Assembly (NCBI GenBank): GCA_038246785.1
Contig: JBBRVP010000053.1
Coordinates: 1-19,551, forward strand
Source: JBBRVP01 sp038246785
GTDB taxonomy: Bacteria; Actinomycetota; Actinomycetes; Jiangellales; Jiangellaceae
Length of the DNA: 19,551 bases
Direction of reading: 5' to 3'
Shown: positions 7,361 through 16,903 of the stretch, piece by piece
Position numbering within the stretch: the stretch's first letter is position 1
How the letters are laid out: the number at the start of each line of letters is the position of its first letter
Notes under the pieces: model-generated
Database searches by the model: none
What the model was told of the DNA's origin: nothing
What the model saw: only the letters and a program-made list of their open reading frames with translations
Position numbers and translations under genes: made by a program

Positions 7361-8203
7361 ATGCGGCGCCCCGGCGGCACGACGCGGGTGCGGGTGTCGG
7401 TGGTCGAGCCCGCGCGGGTACGTCGGCGCGAGGACCGTGTCGTCACCGAGGAGCCGCTCGAGGTGCGGGCCGCCGCTCCGGGTGCCCGACCCGTGCCGTT
7501 CACCGTCACGATGCGCACCCCCGGCAACGACGTCGAGCTCGCGGTGGGGTTGCTGCACGCCGAGGGCGTGCTGACCTCCGTACGGGACCTGCATTCGGTC
7601 GCCTACTGCACCGACCGCGACCTTCGCGAGTCGCAGCGCTACAACGTCATCACCGTCGAGCTGACCGGGCCGGCCCCAGCGGCGCTGACCGAACGGGCGC
7701 GGCCGCTGATGTCGTCCGCGTGCGGGGTCTGCGGCACCAGCACCCTGGACGCCCTCGCCGTACGCAGCGGCGACCCGCTCAGCAGCGCCGTGCAGGTCCC
7801 GGCGAGCGTCGTCCGGGCGCTGCCGGAGCGGCTTCGCGGGCACCAACGGCTCTTCGCCACGACCGGCGGGCTGCACGCCGCGGGGCTGCTCGACGTCCGC
7901 GACGGCTCCTGGGTCGTGCGTGAGGACGTCGGCCGGCACAACGCCGTCGACAAGGCGCTGGGACGGGCCCTCCTCGACGGGCGGCTGCCGCTCGACGATG
8001 CGGTCCTCGCGGTGTCCGGACGGGCCGGCTACGAGATCGTGCAGAAGGCGCTCGTCGCGCGCGTCCCGGTGGTGTGCGCGGTGTCGGCTCCGACCAGCCT
8101 GGCGGTCGACCTCGCCAAGCGATTCGGCATGACGCTCATCGGCTTCACCCGCGAGGGCCGGTTCAGCGTGTACGCCGGCCCCGAACGCGTCCAGGTCGAC
8201 TGA
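7361..8203 (+). CDS. fdhD: Formate dehydrogenase accessory sulfurtransferase FdhD
   Basis: This 280-residue cytoplasmic protein belongs to the FdhD family, which carries sulfur from the cysteine desulfurase to the molybdenum cofactor of formate dehydrogenase. The key CGVCG motif is present with Cys121 and Cys124. PFTVTMRTPGNDVELAVGLLHAEGVL, TTGGLHAAGL, REDVGRHNAVDKALG, SGRAGYEIVQKA and the C-terminal LIGFTREGRFSVYAG are all family blocks in the usual order. Length is normal. ATG at 7361 is supported by the -10 box 7 nt upstream and by the start of conserved sequence; an in-frame upstream start at 7187 would overlap the divergent EamA gene. No formate dehydrogenase subunit is in the window, so the client enzyme must be encoded elsewhere. 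Confidence 0.95.
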   Translation: MRRPGGTTRVRVSVVEPARVRRREDRVVTEEPLEVRAAAPGARPVPFTVTMRTPGNDVELAVGLLHAEGVLTSVRDLHSVAYCTDRDLRESQRYNVITVELTGPAPAALTERARPLMSSACGVCGTSTLDALAVRSGDPLSSAVQVPASVVRALPERLRGHQRLFATTGGLHAAGLLDVRDGSWVVREDVGRHNAVDKALGRALLDGRLPLDDAVLAVSGRAGYEIVQKALVARVPVVCAVSAPTSLAVDLAKRFGMTLIGFTREGRFSVYAGPERVQVD

Positions 8204-8296
8204 TCGTGCGCTGCCCGTCGCCCATTGACGACGCGGCCGGCTGGGCGGCGATGCGGCCGGCCCGCCACCCACTCTCCCCCACCCCTCCACCGGGCC

Positions 8297-8359
8297 AGTT
8301 GATCAAGGAGATATCCACGTTTGGCGCGGCGCTGAACGTGGATATTTCCTAGATCAACT
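8297..8359. repeat. Imperfect palindrome with 25-bp arms in convergent intergenic gap
   Basis: The 201-bp gap between fdhD and the converging FAD gene contains one outstanding structure. The arm at 8297-8321 and the arm at 8335-8359 are reverse complements at 23 of 25 positions and enclose a 13-nt GC-rich loop. Each arm reads AGTTGATC then WAGGARATATCCACGTT. The arms are AT-rich against a very GC-rich background and no poly-T follows, which is unlike a standard terminator. It could be a bidirectional terminator, a protein-binding site, or one copy of a dispersed hairpin repeat; copy number elsewhere in the genome would decide. I see nothing else in this gap. Confidence 0.8.
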
Positions 8360-8404
8360 CGGCGGAGAGGGCGGCGCCGGGGCCGGCGCAGATGCGGCCG
8401 CGCG

Positions 8405-9460
8405 TCAGCGGGCGAGCCGCTCCACGGCGGCGCCGAACACCCTGGGAAGCCGCGCCGCCGCCGGGACGATCGCGCGACGGGTGGGGCCGGTCCGCGCCGC
8501 GGCCAGCAGCGCGGTGGTGAGCCAGCGGTAGTCACGGGTCACCCGCCGCCAGCGGTGCTCGTAGTCGGCGGGCCGTCCCGCCTGCAGGCACTGCACCGCG
8601 GCGGCGGCCTGGGCCAGCCCCACCCGAAGCCCCTCGCCGGTGAGCGCATCGACATAGCCTCCGGCGTCGCCGACGAGCAGCACCCGCCCGGCCACCCGGT
8701 TCCGCGCGCGCTGGCGCAGCGGTCCGGCGCCGCGTACGTCGCTGGCCGGCTCGGATCCGTCAAGGCGCTCCAGCAGCTGCGGGAAGTCGCCGAGGACCTC
8801 GTCGTACGGGCGCCCGCGCGGCCCGAGCAGGGCGACGCCCACCACGTCGGGGGCGACCGGCGTGACGTACGCCTCGGCGTGGGGCGACCAGTGCACCTCC
8901 ACCACGTCGGTCCACGGCGCGACCCGGGCGTGGCGACGCAGGCCGTAACGGCCGCCGTCGCTGCCGGCGTCGCTGCCGGCGCCGCTGCCGGCGTCGAGGC
9001 CCAGCGCGCGGCGCAGCGGCGAGTGCAGGCCGTCGCAGGCCAGCAGCCAGCGAGCCGACAGCCCACCAGCCCGCAGGCCGGCACCCGACTGGACGACGCC
9101 CTCGACACGGCCGCGCTCCCGGCGTACGCCAGCCTCGTCGGCGCGTTGTCCGAGCGCGCCCTGCAGCTGGGTACGCCGTACGCCGGCACCCGGGCCGGAG
9201 GAGAAGCGGTGCTCGGCGCGGTACCGTCCGTCGGTGTAGGCGATTCCGGCGAACGGCTGGCCGCCCACCTCGACGCCGAGCCGGCGAAGCGCCGTCACCG
9301 CGCCGGGCATCAGCCCCTCTCCGCACGCCTTGTCGACCGGGTCGGGTCGCGGCTCGAGCAGCGCCACCTCGAAGCCGGCGAGCCGCGCCTCGACAGCGGC
9401 GGCCAGCCCGACCGGTCCCCCGCCGGCGACGAGCACGTCGACATCGAAGCCCGCGCTCAC
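8405..9460 (-). CDS. FAD-dependent oxidoreductase (SrsC-like monooxygenase / geranylgeranyl-reductase-type)
   Basis: This 351-residue flavoprotein begins with the Rossmann dinucleotide motif VLVAGGGPVGLAAAVEARLAG (G13, G15, G18) and an acidic strand end at LEPRP. VDKACGEGLMPGAVTALRRLG follows, a block seen in the geranylgeranyl-reductase-like and aromatic hydroxylase group. The second FAD motif is LLVGDAGGYVDALTGEGLRVGL. GTG at 9460 overlaps the upstream methyltransferase stop as GTGA, so translation is coupled. Behind a type III PKS and a methyltransferase, its most likely role is oxidation of an alkylresorcinol-type product, as SrsC does in Streptomyces griseus. This is inferred from operon logic. 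A 12-bp tandem repeat at 8957-8992 encodes a Gly/Ser/Asp linker inside it. Confidence 0.82.
   Translation of the reverse strand: MSAGFDVDVLVAGGGPVGLAAAVEARLAGFEVALLEPRPDPVDKACGEGLMPGAVTALRRLGVEVGGQPFAGIAYTDGRYRAEHRFSSGPGAGVRRTQLQGALGQRADEAGVRRERGRVEGVVQSGAGLRAGGLSARWLLACDGLHSPLRRALGLDAGSGAGSDAGSDGGRYGLRRHARVAPWTDVVEVHWSPHAEAYVTPVAPDVVGVALLGPRGRPYDEVLGDFPQLLERLDGSEPASDVRGAGPLRQRARNRVAGRVLLVGDAGGYVDALTGEGLRVGLAQAAAAVQCLQAGRPADYEHRWRRVTRDYRWLTTALLAAARTGPTRRAIVPAAARLPRVFGAAVERLAR
8957..8992. repeat. 12-bp tandem repeat, three units, inside the FAD oxidoreductase gene
   Basis: Three consecutive copies of GTCGCTGCCGGC, the third with one T-to-C change, lie in frame. On the minus strand they encode AGSG/AGSD-type residues, a flexible insertion after LRRALGLD. 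In-frame repeats of this sort can vary in copy number between strains by slippage without breaking the protein. Confidence 0.75.
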
Positions 9461-9978
9461 GGCGCAGCAGCGGCCAGCGCTTGGTCCTCGACGCGAATGC
9501 GTACGACCAGCACCGCCGCGTTGGCGGCGCTGAAGACCAGTGCGGTGACCCACGCGGTGTGCACCAGCGGCAGGGCCGCCACCTCGGCGACGACCGCGAC
9601 GTAGTTGGGGTGCGACAGCCAGCGGTATGGGCCGCGGCGGACCAGCGGCAGGCCGGGCACCACGACGACGCGGGTGTTCCAGCGCCAGCCGAGCGAGCGG
9701 ATGCACCACCAGCGCAGCCCGTGTGCGGCGAGCACGACGGCGAGCGCCGGCCAGCCCAGCCAGGGCAGGAACGGCCGGTCGAAGACCCAGACCTCGACCA
9801 GGCATGCCACCAGCAACCCGGCGTGGACGGCCACCATGGCCGGGTAGTGCGACCGCCCGTACTCGACCCCTCCGCGGCGAAGCGCCTCGCGGACGTTGCC
9901 CGCGGCGACCCGCAGCTCGAGCAGGCGCACGAGTCCGCTGGCCAGGACCAGCAGCGTGAACCAGCCCGCACTGCTCAA
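9457..9978 (-). CDS. Isoprenylcysteine carboxyl methyltransferase-like membrane methyltransferase (SrsB/BpsB-like)
   Basis: This 173-residue integral membrane protein belongs to the ICMT/PEMT superfamily. Hydrophobic helices at both ends surround the conserved core GWRWNTRVVVVPGLPLVRRGPYRWLSHPNYVAVVAEV, whose RGPYRWLSHPNY block is the family's SAM-binding signature. It sits between a type III PKS and a flavoprotein with 4-bp overlaps on both sides (ATGA upstream, GTGA downstream), so it is in one transcript with them. Homologues in this setting (SrsB of S. griseus, BpsB of Bacillus) O-methylate phenolic-lipid or alkylpyrone hydroxyls rather than prenylated proteins. The same is inferred here. 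The ATG at 9978 is fixed by the overlap. Confidence 0.85.
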   Translation of the reverse strand: MSSAGWFTLLVLASGLVRLLELRVAAGNVREALRRGGVEYGRSHYPAMVAVHAGLLVACLVEVWVFDRPFLPWLGWPALAVVLAAHGLRWWCIRSLGWRWNTRVVVVPGLPLVRRGPYRWLSHPNYVAVVAEVAALPLVHTAWVTALVFSAANAAVLVVRIRVEDQALAAAAP

Positions 9979-11057
9979 GACGGCTCGTCCTCCGGCCAGC
10001 GCAGCAGCACGAGCTCGGAGCAGAACCCCGGCCCCATGGCGAGCATCAGGCCAGGGGCGCCGGGAGCCGGCGCCGGGCCGTCGAGCGTCTCGGCCAGCAC
10101 GTGCAGGACCGAGGAGGAGGAGAGGTTTCCGACGCGGGCCAGCGAGTCCCAGGTGAGCGCGAGGGCGCCGTCAGGCAGCCCGAGCGTCTCCTGCACCGCC
10201 TGGAGCACCTTCGGGCCGCCGGGGTGGGCCACCCAGCGCTCCACGTCGGCCGGCTTGAGCTCGTGCTCCTCGAGGAAGCCGCCGACGTCGTCGCCGAGGT
10301 GCTGGCGTACGACGTCGGCCACCGAGGCGGCCAGCACGATCCGGAACCCGCTGCCGCCGACGTCCCAGCCCATGACCCGTTCGGTGTCGGGGTAGAGCCG
10401 GCTGCGGGTGTCGATGACGTCGGGACCGGTCAGGCCGAGCTCGGCTGCTCGCCGGCTGCCGAGGAGCACCACGGCGGCGGCGCCGTCGCCGAACAGCCCG
10501 CTGGCCACCAGGTTGGGCAGCGACGGGTCGTCGCGCTGGAGCGTCAGCGAGCACAGCTCGACCGACAGCAGCAGCGCCACGCCGTCGGGGTCGCCGCGCA
10601 ACTGGTCGTGCAGGCGGGCCACGCCGGCAGCCCCGGCGACGCAGCCGAGCCCGAAGACGGGGATGCGCTTGACGTCGGGACGCAGGCCGATACGGGCGAC
10701 GAGGCGGGCGTCCAGCGACGGGGTGGCCACCCCGGTGACCGAGGTGGCCAGCACGACGTCGACGTCGGGCGGGGCCAGGCCGGCCCGCTCGAGCGCGTCC
10801 AGGGTGGCGCTGGCCGCCAGGTCGAGCCCGACGTCGATGAAGGCGTCGTTGGCCGCCGTGAAGCCCTCGAGGGTGCCGTAGCGCTCCAGCGGCAGGGCCA
10901 GGTGCCGGGACCTGACGCCGGCGTTCGCGTGCAGGCGGTCGAGCAGCCCGCGCTGTGCGCCGTCGACGAGGACCATGTCGGCGAAGGCCGAGGTGACCTC
11001 CTCTTGGGCGTAGCGGTGCGGTGGCAGCGCCGGCGCGGCCGCGACGATCCGGGTCAT
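9975..11057 (-). CDS. Type III polyketide synthase
   Basis: This 360-residue chalcone/stilbene-synthase-fold enzyme has the full catalytic triad: Cys139 in FGLGCVAGAAG, His278 in VAHPGGPKVL and Asn311 in RVGNLSSSS. The GFG-loop equivalent is AMGPGFCSELVLLRW near the C-terminus. Such enzymes extend an acyl-CoA starter with malonyl units and cyclise the chain to resorcinols or pyrones; the starter cannot be read from sequence. ATG at 11057 is chosen because conserved sequence begins there and GAGGA precedes it. A frame extending to 11471 runs antisense into tldD. It is the first gene of a three-gene operon with a methyltransferase and an FAD oxidase, and is divergent from tldD. Confidence 0.93.
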   Translation of the reverse strand: MTRIVAAAPALPPHRYAQEEVTSAFADMVLVDGAQRGLLDRLHANAGVRSRHLALPLERYGTLEGFTAANDAFIDVGLDLAASATLDALERAGLAPPDVDVVLATSVTGVATPSLDARLVARIGLRPDVKRIPVFGLGCVAGAAGVARLHDQLRGDPDGVALLLSVELCSLTLQRDDPSLPNLVASGLFGDGAAAVVLLGSRRAAELGLTGPDVIDTRSRLYPDTERVMGWDVGGSGFRIVLAASVADVVRQHLGDDVGGFLEEHELKPADVERWVAHPGGPKVLQAVQETLGLPDGALALTWDSLARVGNLSSSSVLHVLAETLDGPAPAPGAPGLMLAMGPGFCSELVLLRWPEDEPS

Positions 11058-11114
11058 CGCGTCATCCTCACACGTGCCCGCCGGGGGCGCCCTGGCGGTG
11101 CCCGACGCCGCGCG

Positions 11115-11120
11115 TAGGCT
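11115..11120 (+). promoter_or_regulatory. Putative -10 box (TAGGCT) of a leaderless tldD mRNA
   Basis: TAGGCT ends 6 nt before the GTG start of tldD and no Shine-Dalgarno intervenes. This spacing is the classic actinobacterial leaderless arrangement. It lies in the 69-bp region shared with the divergent PKS operon. Confidence 0.5.
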
Positions 11121-11126
11121 CCCGGC

Positions 11127-12631
<1,505 letters not shown>

Positions 12632-12635
<4 letters not shown>

Positions 12636-14023
12636 GCGGCGTCCTCGCCGCGCAGGGGGTCGTCGAGCGCGCGCTCGCCGGGTCCACCGCCGACGGGTGC
12701 GTCGTGATCGCCGATGCGACGTCGAGCGCCAACGTCCGCTGGGCCGGCAACACCCTCACCACCAACGGCGTCATGACCGGTCAGGCGGTCACGGTCGTCG
12801 CCACGGTGGACGGCGCATCGGGTACGGCCGCCGGGGTGCTCGGCCGCAGCGCTGTCGACGCCGACGCCCTCGCCGGGCTGGTCCGGGCCGCCGAGCAGGC
12901 CGCTCGTGACGCCGGTCCGGCCGAGGACGCGCAGCCGCTCGTCGACGCCGGGGCCATGGCCGGCTGGGACTCCCCTCCGGAATCGACGTCGATCGCGGTG
13001 CTGGGGTCGGCAGCCGACGCGCTCGGCGAGGCGTTCGTGGCGGCTCGCGCGCAGGGGCGGCTGCTCTACGGCTACGCCGAGCACGAGGTGCGCACAACCT
13101 ACGTCGGCACCTCCGCGGGCACCCGGCTGCGCCACGTCCAGCCGACCGGGCACATCGGCATCACCGCCAAGACCGCCGACCTGGGCGCCTCCGCGTGGGT
13201 CGGGCAGGCCACCCGTGACTACCGCGACGTCGACGTCGCCGCCCTCGACGCCGAGCTGCGACGTCGGCTGGGCTGGGCCGCCCGCAAGCTCGACCTGCCG
13301 CCGGGCCGTTACGAGACACTGCTGCCGCCGACCACCGTGGCCGACCTCCTGATCTACGCCTACTGGGAGATGGCCGCTCGTGACGCGCACGAGGGACGCA
13401 CCGTCTACGCCAAGCCAGGCGCCGGCACGCGCGTCGGCGAGGACTTCTCCGATCCGGGTGTCACGCTGCTCTCCGACCCCGCCTACCCGGGACTGCAGTG
13501 CGCGCCGTTCGAGGTGGCGCACGCATCCAGTGGCTACTCCAGCGTCTTCGACAACGGCCTCCCGCTCGCCGCCACCGATTGGATTCGCAACGGCCGGCTC
13601 AGCTCGCTCATCACGACCCGTGCCAGCGCCGCCCTCACCGGGCTGCCGGTCGCGCCGGCGGTCGACAACGTGGTGCTCGAGATCGCCGGCGGAGCGGGCA
13701 GCGTGGACGACCTGGTGGCCCGCACCGAGCGCGGCCTGTTGCTGACCTGCCTCTGGTACATCCGCGAGGTCGACCCCGCCACGCTGCTGCTCACCGGCCT
13801 GACCCGGGACGGGGTCTACCTGGTCGAGGGCGGCGAAGTGGTCGGGGCGGTCAACAACTTCCGCTTCAACGAGAGCCCCGTCGGGCTGCTCAGGCGGATC
13901 TCCGAGGCGGGGAGCACGGTGCCGGCGTTCAGCCGTGAGTGGGGCGACCACTTCCCCCGTACGGCCATGCCGGCCCTGAGGATCCCAGACTTCAACATGT
14001 CGACGGTATCCCCGGCCTCCTGA
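12632..14023 (+). CDS. tldE: TldE/PmbA non-catalytic partner of TldD
   Basis: This 463-residue protein belongs to the TldD/PmbA family but lacks an HExxxH motif, as TldE/PmbA proteins do; the equivalent region reads YAYWEMAARDAHEG. Conserved blocks include SSANVRWAGNTLTTNG, a FEVAHASSGYSSVFDNGLPL region, and C-terminal LTGLTRDGVYLVEGGEVVGAVNNFRFNESP. It forms the heterodimer with TldD and shapes the substrate channel. The ATG overlaps the tldD stop by 4 bp and is preceded by a G-rich GGAGGGGGG Shine-Dalgarno sequence. It converges with the glycosyltransferase gene, leaving a 13-bp gap. Confidence 0.92.
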
Positions 14024-14036
14024 CCGGGCACCGTGC

Positions 14037-14732
14037 TCAGGTGCGGTTCCGGCCGCTCAGGCGGGTGCGCGCGAGGATCCACACGGCCTCCACGCCGTCG
14101 CGCCACGTGATCTTCTTGCCTTCTTCGCGCGAGCGGGCCTTGTAGCTGATCGGCACCTCCATGGGGCGGACGCCGCGACGCAGCAGCTTGCCGGTGATCT
14201 CCGCCTCCATGCCGAAGCCGTCGGACTGGACAGCCAGATCGCGGTAGAGCCGCAGCGGCATGAGCTTGTAGCAGGTCTCGAGGTCGGAGATGTAGGCGTT
14301 GAAGAGCACGTTGGCGACGGTCGTCACGCCCTTGTTGCCCATGACGTACCAGAACGAGTACGCAGAGTGGCTGCCGAACCCGCGGCTGCCGTAGACGACC
14401 TCAGCCTCGCCGGCGATGACGGGCGCGAGCAGCCGCGGGATCTCCTCCGGCACGTACTCCAGATCGGCGTCGAACGGGATGACGAAGTCGCCGGTGGCCG
14501 CGGCGGCGGCCGTGCGGATCGCCGCGCCCTTCCCGCGGTTGTGCTCGTGGCGGATCGTGTGCAGGCGCGGGTCGTCGAGCCCGGCCAGGATGTGCGGCGT
14601 GGCGTCGGTGCTCGCGTCGTCGACGACGACCACCTCCACCTCACAGGGAAACGTCGTCCCGAGCACCCGCTTGAGCGCCTCGTCGACGGTCGCCTGCTCG
14701 TCGTAGACGGGCACGAGGATGGACAGCTTCAT
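14037..14732 (-). CDS. GT2 family glycosyltransferase (polyprenyl-phosphate mannose synthase-like)
   Basis: This 231-residue protein is a GT-A fold family 2 glycosyltransferase of the DPM1/Ppm1 type. It starts with LSILVPVYDEQATVDEAL, has VVVVDDASTD (Asp38-Asp39) for nucleotide binding, NRGKGAAIRTA, the DAD metal site at residues 88-90, and YGSRGFGSHSAYSFWYVMGNKGVTTVANVLFN. The C-terminal half has DLETCYKLM and VPISYKARSREEGKKITWRDG, typical of this subgroup. It has no C-terminal membrane anchor. It would transfer a sugar from a nucleotide donor to a lipid phosphate at the cytoplasmic face. It is divergent from a GT-C-like membrane protein, a plausible user of the product. The sugar is not determined. 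Confidence 0.9.
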   Translation of the reverse strand: MKLSILVPVYDEQATVDEALKRVLGTTFPCEVEVVVVDDASTDATPHILAGLDDPRLHTIRHEHNRGKGAAIRTAAAAATGDFVIPFDADLEYVPEEIPRLLAPVIAGEAEVVYGSRGFGSHSAYSFWYVMGNKGVTTVANVLFNAYISDLETCYKLMPLRLYRDLAVQSDGFGMEAEITGKLLRRGVRPMEVPISYKARSREEGKKITWRDGVEAVWILARTRLSGRNRT

Positions 14733-14784
14733 AGCCGCGCTCCGCTGGACGGTGTCGCTCGGCGACGGAGGGCTCGCACGCCGT

Positions 14785-14800
14785 GCAGGCTATCGCCTGC
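14785..14800. promoter_or_regulatory. 6-bp stem / 4-nt loop dyad just upstream of the GT-C-like gene
   Basis: GCAGGC, TATC, GCCTGC form a perfect dyad ending 4 nt before the ATG at 14805. It lies in the 72-bp divergent region between the two glycosyltransferase genes. It could be an operator or an mRNA hairpin occluding the ribosome site; the small size makes chance possible. Confidence 0.3.
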
Positions 14801-14804
14801 GAGC

Positions 14805-16580
14805 ATGTGGCCGGTGGACCCGTACAGCGCCCGGACCGGGTCGGGGACCGGGCGCTCGCGGCCTCGGCGTCGCCACGTCGTCGAGCTGGCCGTCGCGGGC
14901 CTGCTCAGCGTGCTCGCAGCCGTCGCGCTGACCTGGCCGACGCTGCGCGACCCGGCGCGCATGGTGCCGACCGAGAGCATCGACCCGCTGATCGAGGTCT
15001 GGTCCATCGCTGCCGCCGGGCACGGCCTGCTGCACGACCCGCTGCACGTCTTCGACGCCAACGCCTTCTTCCCGAGCACGCTGAGCCTCGCCTATACGGA
15101 CTCCATGCTCGGCTACGGCCCGGCGGCTTGGTTGAGCGACCAGCCGCTGCTGGTCTACAACGCGTTGTTCGTGTTCTGCGCGGCGCTGGTCGCCTGGGCC
15201 ACCTACGCGCTCGCCCGCCAGCTCGGCGCCAACCCGGTCGGCGCGGCGCTCGCGGCGGCCGCGTTCGGCTTCGCGCCCTGGCGGATTGGTCAGGCGGCGC
15301 ACCTGCACGTGCTTTCGACCGGGCCGATGGTGCTCTCGCTCGCGATGCTGGCACGTGGTCACGGACTCACGCTGGTACGCGGCCGGGTTCGCGGACCGTG
15401 GCGGCCCGGCTGGGTCGTGCTCGGCTGGCTTGCCGCCTGCTGGCAGGTGAGCATCGGTTTCGCCATCGGGCTGCCCTTCGGCTACCTGCTGGGGCTGCTC
15501 GGCATCGTCGCGGCCGTGCGCTGGCTGGTTCGACCGGCGAGTCGTCCACCGCGCCGGGTGCTGGTGGCCGACGCCGTGGGCGGCGCGCTGTTCGCCGCGA
15601 CCGCGCTGGCGATGGCGCTGCCGTATCTGCAGGTGCAGCGTCGGGAGGCGGTCGCGGTGAGCGCGGCCCGCGGGCTGAGCGAGGTGGAGCGGTACTCCCC
15701 TCAGTGGCGCGGTTGGCTCGCGCCGCCGGGAACCGCTCACGGGCTCTGGTCGTGGCTGGACGACACGGCGCTGCTGCGCGGGTACCCGGTCAGTGGTGAG
15801 GTCCGTCTCTACCCCGGTCTAGTGCTTCTCGCGTGCGCGGTCGTCGGCCTCGGTGTCTCCGTGTGGGCCGCACGCTGGAGGGCCACTCTCGCCGCCGCGG
15901 TCGTCGTGAGCGGTGCGCTGGCGATGGGCGCCACGCTGCCCGGGTCGGGCACGGTCGGCTTCCTCGCGCTGTGGCGGCATGCACCCGGCTGGGCGGCCGA
16001 CCGGACGCCTGGCCGACTCGTCACGTTCACGCTGCTCGCCCTGGCGTTGCTCGCCGCCGGCGCTGTCACCGCGGCCACGGAGGCGGCCCGACGACGCCTT
16101 TCGACACGGCGCGGACGTGCGCTCGCGCTCACCGGCGTCGCGGTGCTCCCGCTGCTGGCACTGGCCGAGGGGGTGGGCCCGCTACCGCAGGGGGTGGTGA
16201 CCCGGCCCCCGGCCGCCTTCGCCGACGCTCAGCAGCCGCTCATGGTGTTGCCGTCGCTATGGGACTTCGACTCGACGGTGATGTACTGGTCGACCCTGCG
16301 CGGCTTCCCCTCGATCGTCAACGGGGCCAGCGGCATCACCCCGACGACGCTGCGCGATGCCCGGGCCGCGGTCGCCCGCTTCCCCGACGCACGCTCGGTG
16401 GCGTGGCTGCGGGGCCACGGCGTCCGCTCGGTCGTATTGCTGCGACTCGCGCCGTACGACCTGGCCCCCGCCAACCCGCACTGGGCCACCGCCCCCGACA
16501 TCGTGCCGCCGCCGTCGCTGGGGCTGACCCGCACCGACCTCGGCGACGCGGTGCTGTACCAGGTCCGGTCTGGACCCTGA
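14805..16580 (+). CDS. GT-C-like polytopic membrane glycosyltransferase
   Basis: This 591-residue protein starts with a short basic cytoplasmic tail (SRPRRRHVVE) and has roughly 10 hydrophobic segments, then a C-terminal extracytoplasmic domain of about 140 residues. The first external loop holds SIDPLIEVWSIAAAGHGLLHDPLHVFDANAFFPS, with Asp60 and Glu64. Acidic residues here are the hallmark of GT-C enzymes that use polyprenyl-phosphate sugars. The family is diverse and I would not assign acceptor or sugar. ATG at 14805 is chosen because upstream residues in the same frame overlap the divergent GT2 gene. The paired GT2 enzyme likely supplies the lipid-linked donor. It ends before a 323-bp gap. 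Confidence 0.75.
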   Translation: MWPVDPYSARTGSGTGRSRPRRRHVVELAVAGLLSVLAAVALTWPTLRDPARMVPTESIDPLIEVWSIAAAGHGLLHDPLHVFDANAFFPSTLSLAYTDSMLGYGPAAWLSDQPLLVYNALFVFCAALVAWATYALARQLGANPVGAALAAAAFGFAPWRIGQAAHLHVLSTGPMVLSLAMLARGHGLTLVRGRVRGPWRPGWVVLGWLAACWQVSIGFAIGLPFGYLLGLLGIVAAVRWLVRPASRPPRRVLVADAVGGALFAATALAMALPYLQVQRREAVAVSAARGLSEVERYSPQWRGWLAPPGTAHGLWSWLDDTALLRGYPVSGEVRLYPGLVLLACAVVGLGVSVWAARWRATLAAAVVVSGALAMGATLPGSGTVGFLALWRHAPGWAADRTPGRLVTFTLLALALLAAGAVTAATEAARRRLSTRRGRALALTGVAVLPLLALAEGVGPLPQGVVTRPPAAFADAQQPLMVLPSLWDFDSTVMYWSTLRGFPSIVNGASGITPTTLRDARAAVARFPDARSVAWLRGHGVRSVVLLRLAPYDLAPANPHWATAPDIVPPPSLGLTRTDLGDAVLYQVRSGP

Positions 16581-16903
16581 CTGTCGCACGCCTCGCAGCT
16601 GGACCGAGCCGGCGCCCCGGACGGCGAACCGAGGCAGGGAGCAGTCCGGGGGCGACCGCTCCCCGCCTCGCGCCGGGCGCCCGGAGCGACCGCGAACGGA
16701 GGGGGGTTCGTCCGCGAGCCGGGGCCGCACCGTCCCCGGGGGCGAGGTCGGCACGCTCAGCATGCGACGAGCCGGGTGGGCCGTACATCCGAGCATCGGC
16801 GTAGTCGGCGTCAGCGACGGACCCGGCGGCGTGGCTGTGGACGAGCCGTGCGCCAGTGTCCGTCGACCAGTCACAGTGGTTGTCGTGGACAGGAGGCGGC
16901 ACC
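16581..16903. other. 323-bp intergenic gap with a GC-rich hairpin at 16613-16654
   Basis: No convincing gene is seen here; frames in it are Arg/Pro-rich shadows. At 16613-16622 and 16644-16654 CGCCCCGGAC and GTCCGGGGGCG pair with one bulged G around a 21-nt loop, which could act as the terminator of the GT-C gene. The last bases contain AGGAGG at 16891-16896, the Shine-Dalgarno of the Uma2 gene. An earlier GTG at 16856 is in frame with Uma2 but has no such site. Confidence 0.45.

Noticed and set aside
14028..14036. GCACCGTGC palindrome between tldE and the GT2 gene as a terminator
   Set aside because: Only a 4-bp stem with a one-base loop; too small to support.
14367..14804. Upstream extension of the GT-C-like gene
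   Set aside because: It would lie antisense within the GT2 gene, and the residues show no signal or membrane pattern.
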